Below, piece after piece: positions 46,110 through 48,796 of a DNA stretch of 48,796 nt. Source of the stretch: Chromobacterium aquaticum (GTDB lineage Bacteria; Pseudomonadota; Gammaproteobacteria; Burkholderiales; Chromobacteriaceae); NCBI RefSeq assembly GCF_021129195.1, contig NZ_JAJOHW010000097.1, positions 1 to 48,796 of the forward strand, read 5' to 3'. Position 1 is the stretch's first letter. Each line of letters starts with the position of its first letter. The position numbers were made by a program, and so were the translations under genes. The notes beneath the pieces are model-generated. The model ran no database searches, had not been told where the DNA came from, and saw only the letters and a list, made by a program, of their open reading frames with translations.

Positions 46110-47942
46110 TCAGGGCGCGGCCAGCGGGCTGTCCAGCGCCGGCGCGGCGGATTTGGCTGCTGGCTTGGAGGGGGACTTGGGCGCGGCGGTGGTCAGCGGC
46201 TCCACACCGAGACGGCTCTCGGTGCCTGAGACGAAGTAGCTGTCGGCGGCGGCCGGCAGTTCCAGCGCCCGCTCGATGCGCGGGGTCAGCAGCAGGATGA
46301 TTTCGGTGTTTTCGTCGCTGCGCTTCTGGCCGCCGAACAGGCTGCCCAGCCAACCCAGCGTGCTGAGGCCGGGCAGGCCGTTGCTGCTGCGGTCTTGCTG
46401 CTGCTTGATCAGGCCAGCCAGCACCTGGGTTTCGCCATCGCGGGCGGTCATCACGGTTTCGGCGTTGCGGGTGCTCATCGGATAGACAATGCCGCCGCCG
46501 GCGGTCTTGACCTCGCCCTTGAGATTGCTGACCTCCATGCTGACCTTGACGCTGACTTCATCGCTGAGGCTGATCCGCGGCTCCACTTGCAGGATCAGGC
46601 CGACATCCTGGTAGTTGACCGATTCCGTCACCACGCCGTTGGCATTGGTGGTGGTGACCACCGGTACTTTTTCGCCTATCTTGATGCTGGCTTTTTCCAT
46701 ATTGCGCACCCGTATCTTGGGATTGGCCAGCACCTTGGTCTTGCCCTTCTTTTGCAGCAGATTGACCGCCACCCCCAGGTCGCCGCGGCTGCTGACGCCG
46801 ATGCGATCACTGTTCAGATGCAGCAGATCGCCCACCGTCACCTTGTCCGCGCCGTCCTTGCCCAACACCGAAAATCGCAGATCCGGCGGATAGTCGATGC
46901 CGACGTCGAGCACATCATTGGTGTTCACTTCCAGCACTTGCACATCCATGGTCACTTCGGACTGGGCGATGTCCAAGCTGGCCACCAGGCGCTCGATCAC
47001 CGCGATGACCTCCGGCGTGTCGCGCACGATCACCGCATTGGCGCGTTCGTCCAGATGCACGTTCTTGGGCGCGCTGATCTGGCGCATCGCCGCCAGCACA
47101 TGGCTGGCATTGGCCTGGGCCAGGTAGAAGGTGCGGGTGACCAGTTCCTGGTATTCCCTGGTTTTTTCCGCGCGCGCCGGGTAGATCAGCATGCTGTTCT
47201 GGCTCAGCACTTTCTTGTCCAGCTGATGGGTGCGCAGCAGCAGGTTGATGGCGTCTTCCGCGGTGGTGTCGCTGGCGATGATGCTGGCCGGGGTGGCGAT
47301 GGCCACTTCCGGGTCGAACACGAAGTCGATGCCAGCCAGCCGCGAGATCGCGTCGAAGATGCTGGCGATGGGCTGGACCTTGAAATTCAGCGTCACCGGC
47401 TGGCGCAGCGCGTCGGCCAGGCGCGGGCGCAGCGTGGTGCGCGCGGCGTCCTGGTGTTGCAATTCCTCGCGCAGCGCTTCCGCCTGCCGATAGCCCGGCT
47501 GTTCCTGCAGAATGCGCTTGACCCGCTCCTCGGCCTCGCGCGGTCGTTGCTGCCCCATGGCGGCGGCTTCGTCCAGCTCCGGCTTCAGCCGCAAACGGCG
47601 TTGCAGCTGACGCTGCAACTGCCGCGCGCGCATATGATCCGGCACCAGCGCCAGCAAGCGGCTCACTTCCTCCAGCGCGGCCGCGTCGTCGCCGGCCTCC
47701 ATCTTGGCCCTGGCCGCTTGCAGCGTTTCCTCCGCCAATACCGTGCTCTTGCCGACCACGCTCTTGCGCCGTTCCACATCGCCGGGCTGTTGGCGCAGCG
47801 CGGTCTCCGCGGCGCGCAATTGTTCTTCCGCGCTGGCGGGCGGCTTGGAGCCGAACATCTTTTTGACTGGCCCGGGCAACGCGCATCCTCCCAGCATCAA
47901 GCTGAGTGATACCGCCAGCAGCGTGGGTTTGCAGTGCTTCAT
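46110..47942 (-). CDS. Secretin (GspD/PilQ/MshL-like outer-membrane channel)
   Basis: This is a 610-residue outer-membrane lipoprotein secretin. The lipobox LGGC (Cys20) is followed by a TPR-like helical region (about 35-170). Next are an STN/N0 domain (VTLNFKVQPIASIFDAISRLAGIDFVF), N1 (TFYLAQANASHVLAAMRQISAPKNV), and the beta-barrel secretin domain (VLANPKIRVRNMEKASIKIGEKVPVV, about 400-560). The tail is Ala/Pro/Lys-rich. The TPR-like part before N0 is unlike classical GspD. This is the central gene of an operon that includes PilO/PilP-like and pseudopilin genes. Confidence 0.9.
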   Translation of the reverse strand: MKHCKPTLLAVSLSLMLGGCALPGPVKKMFGSKPPASAEEQLRAAETALRQQPGDVERRKSVVGKSTVLAEETLQAARAKMEAGDDAAALEEVSRLLALVPDHMRARQLQRQLQRRLRLKPELDEAAAMGQQRPREAEERVKRILQEQPGYRQAEALREELQHQDAARTTLRPRLADALRQPVTLNFKVQPIASIFDAISRLAGIDFVFDPEVAIATPASIIASDTTAEDAINLLLRTHQLDKKVLSQNSMLIYPARAEKTREYQELVTRTFYLAQANASHVLAAMRQISAPKNVHLDERANAVIVRDTPEVIAVIERLVASLDIAQSEVTMDVQVLEVNTNDVLDVGIDYPPDLRFSVLGKDGADKVTVGDLLHLNSDRIGVSSRGDLGVAVNLLQKKGKTKVLANPKIRVRNMEKASIKIGEKVPVVTTTNANGVVTESVNYQDVGLILQVEPRISLSDEVSVKVSMEVSNLKGEVKTAGGGIVYPMSTRNAETVMTARDGETQVLAGLIKQQQDRSSNGLPGLSTLGWLGSLFGGQKRSDENTEIILLLTPRIERALELPAAADSYFVSGTESRLGVEPLTTAAPKSPSKPAAKSAAPALDSPLAAP

Positions 47943-48016
47943 TTCATCATCGCCAGATAAATCGCGGCGTCGGGCCGCGGACCGTTGCCGGGTTCCGCCG
48001 CGCCGTCGCCGCCGTT

Positions 48017-48448
48017 TCAGTTAACCAATCGGGATAGTGTTATCGCGTGTTCCCGCCCTTCGGCGTCGAGCAGCACCACGCGGTCCCGCTCCAAGGCCTT
48101 GAACAGGTAATGCTCCAGCTTCGCGCCCGGCCGCAGCGCCTTGGGCAGCTTGCAGGCCGCGCACAGCAGATAGCTGTCGCTCTGCCCTTGCAACACCAGC
48201 ACCCGCTGTCCCTGCTGACGCCATTCGCCCAGCGCGGTGAACGGCTCCGGGGCCGCCTCCGGCATCGGCACCGGCAAAGGAGCGGCCAGCGCGGGGGTCG
48301 GCAGCGCTTGGCCCTGCGTCGAAGCAGCCTGCAGTTGCAGCGACTCCCAGAGCTGGCCGGGAAACAAGTCCACGATCTCCTCCGCCCGCAACGGCGCCGC
48401 GCAAGCCAGCGCAAACGCCAGAAGCGAGCCGTAGCACCGCCGCCTCAT
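48017..48448 (-). CDS. Exported PilP/GspC-like protein
   Basis: This is a 143-residue protein with a signal peptide (about 1-22, ending LRAEEI). A Pro/Ala-rich linker (about 50-70) leads to a small C-terminal beta domain, with WRQQGQRVLVLQGQSDSYLLCAACKLPKALRPG and then VVLLDAEGREHAITL. The size, position next to a secretin and domain order suggest the periplasmic secretin-docking proteins of the PilP, MshK or GspC kind. The similarity is only of pattern. It overlaps the next gene upstream by 4 bp (ATGA). Confidence 0.6.
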   Translation of the reverse strand: MRRRCYGSLLAFALACAAPLRAEEIVDLFPGQLWESLQLQAASTQGQALPTPALAAPLPVPMPEAAPEPFTALGEWRQQGQRVLVLQGQSDSYLLCAACKLPKALRPGAKLEHYLFKALERDRVVLLDAEGREHAITLSRLVN

Positions 48449-48796
48449 TGCCCCGCTCCCAACATGCTGAGCCGCATCCGTATGCTCAGCATCACATTGG
48501 TGGTTTGCGCGCGTTCCAGCGTCAGCGTCTCCAGGCGCAGCAAGGGCTGTGCCTTCAGCGCGACCAGCGCCGCCATCAGTTCCGGATAGCGCCCGGCGGC
48601 GCTGAGTTCTACGCTGACGCGGCGCAGTTTGCCGCCGGCCTCCGGCTCGTCGCGGTAGGCGGCGTCGAACACGATCAGCCCGGCCTGGCTCAGTTGCGCC
48701 AGCAAGGCCTGCTTGCGCGGGTTCATGTCCTCGCTCAACTGCGCCCGCAGTTGCTGCGCGCGGGCGGTCGGCTCCGCCGCCGGCAAGGCGCGCGGC
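48445..48796 (-). CDS. PilO/GspM-like protein, 5' end beyond window
   Basis: The C-terminal 116 or so residues are visible, reading in from the right edge. A helical, charged stretch (TARAQQLRAQLSEDMNPRKQALLAQLSQ) is followed by a ferredoxin-like segment (RRVSVELSAAGRYPELMAALVALKAQPLLRLETLTLERAQ). This is the pattern of PilO or GspM periplasmic domains. No start codon is in view, since the frame stays open to the edge. The stop overlaps the start of the PilP-like gene (ATGA), which shows translational coupling and places it in the secretin operon. Confidence 0.65.
   Translation of the reverse strand, partial: PRALPAAEPTARAQQLRAQLSEDMNPRKQALLAQLSQAGLIVFDAAYRDEPEAGGKLRRVSVELSAAGRYPELMAALVALKAQPLLRLETLTLERAQTTNVMLSIRMRLSMLGAGQ

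Overview
The window is GC-rich chromosomal DNA from a Gram-negative bacterium. The best fit is a member of the Neisseriales close to Chromobacterium. The evidence is a set of beta-proteobacterial genes (rdgC, mpl, gmhB, glyQ/glyS, sigma32-type grpE-dnaK-dnaJ), a TadA with a TfoX_C-like N-terminal extension, an isocitrate lyase with a strong promoter region, and two chitin-type LPMOs. The genus is an inference from protein character; no database search was possible.

Layout. Positions 1-5000 hold the start of an unknown gene reading off the left edge, a tadA / L,D-transpeptidase / DUF2721 operon, a methyltransferase, three tRNA genes (Thr-CGT and two identical Pro-CGG) and rdgC. Positions 5000-9500 hold a probable Fur-controlled 44-residue membrane protein, a DOPA-dioxygenase-like enzyme, hemB and a sodium:alanine/glycine symporter. 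Positions 9500-13450 are the heat-shock operon grpE-dnaK-dnaJ, with sigma32 promoters in front of grpE and dnaK and a large hairpin between dnaK and dnaJ. Positions 13450-21500 hold aceA, a flavodoxin-like quinone reductase, mpl, a multicopper oxidase and a NhaD-type antiporter. Positions 21500-28900 form a mostly contiguous minus-strand block: glyQ, a small secreted protein, glyS, gmhB, plsC, a YgjP-type metalloprotease and gloA, preceded by hemG/hemY. An NCS1 permease lies at 29128-30531.

From 30492 to the right edge the genes look like surface-colonisation machinery, almost all on the minus strand. They are a five-gene chaperone-usher fimbrial operon with two chaperones, a repeat cluster, two small helical paralogues, two tandem GbpA-like chitin LPMOs, a CHASE2 sensor kinase with an OmpR-type regulator, and a type II secretion/type IV pilus-like operon (PilO-like, PilP-like, secretin, three pseudopilins).

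The most interesting regulatory signal is a dyad TAGGA-N4-TCCTA. It occurs once upstream of the fimbrial operon (36553-36566) and once upstream of the two-component genes (44714-44727), so both may answer to the same regulator. Other observations worth following are the Fur-box small protein, three copies of a structured repeat of about 75 bp, a near-identical promoter block in front of both LPMO genes, and a perfect AT-rich operator plus leader terminator before the flavodoxin gene. No rRNA, CRISPR array, insertion sequence or prophage was seen.
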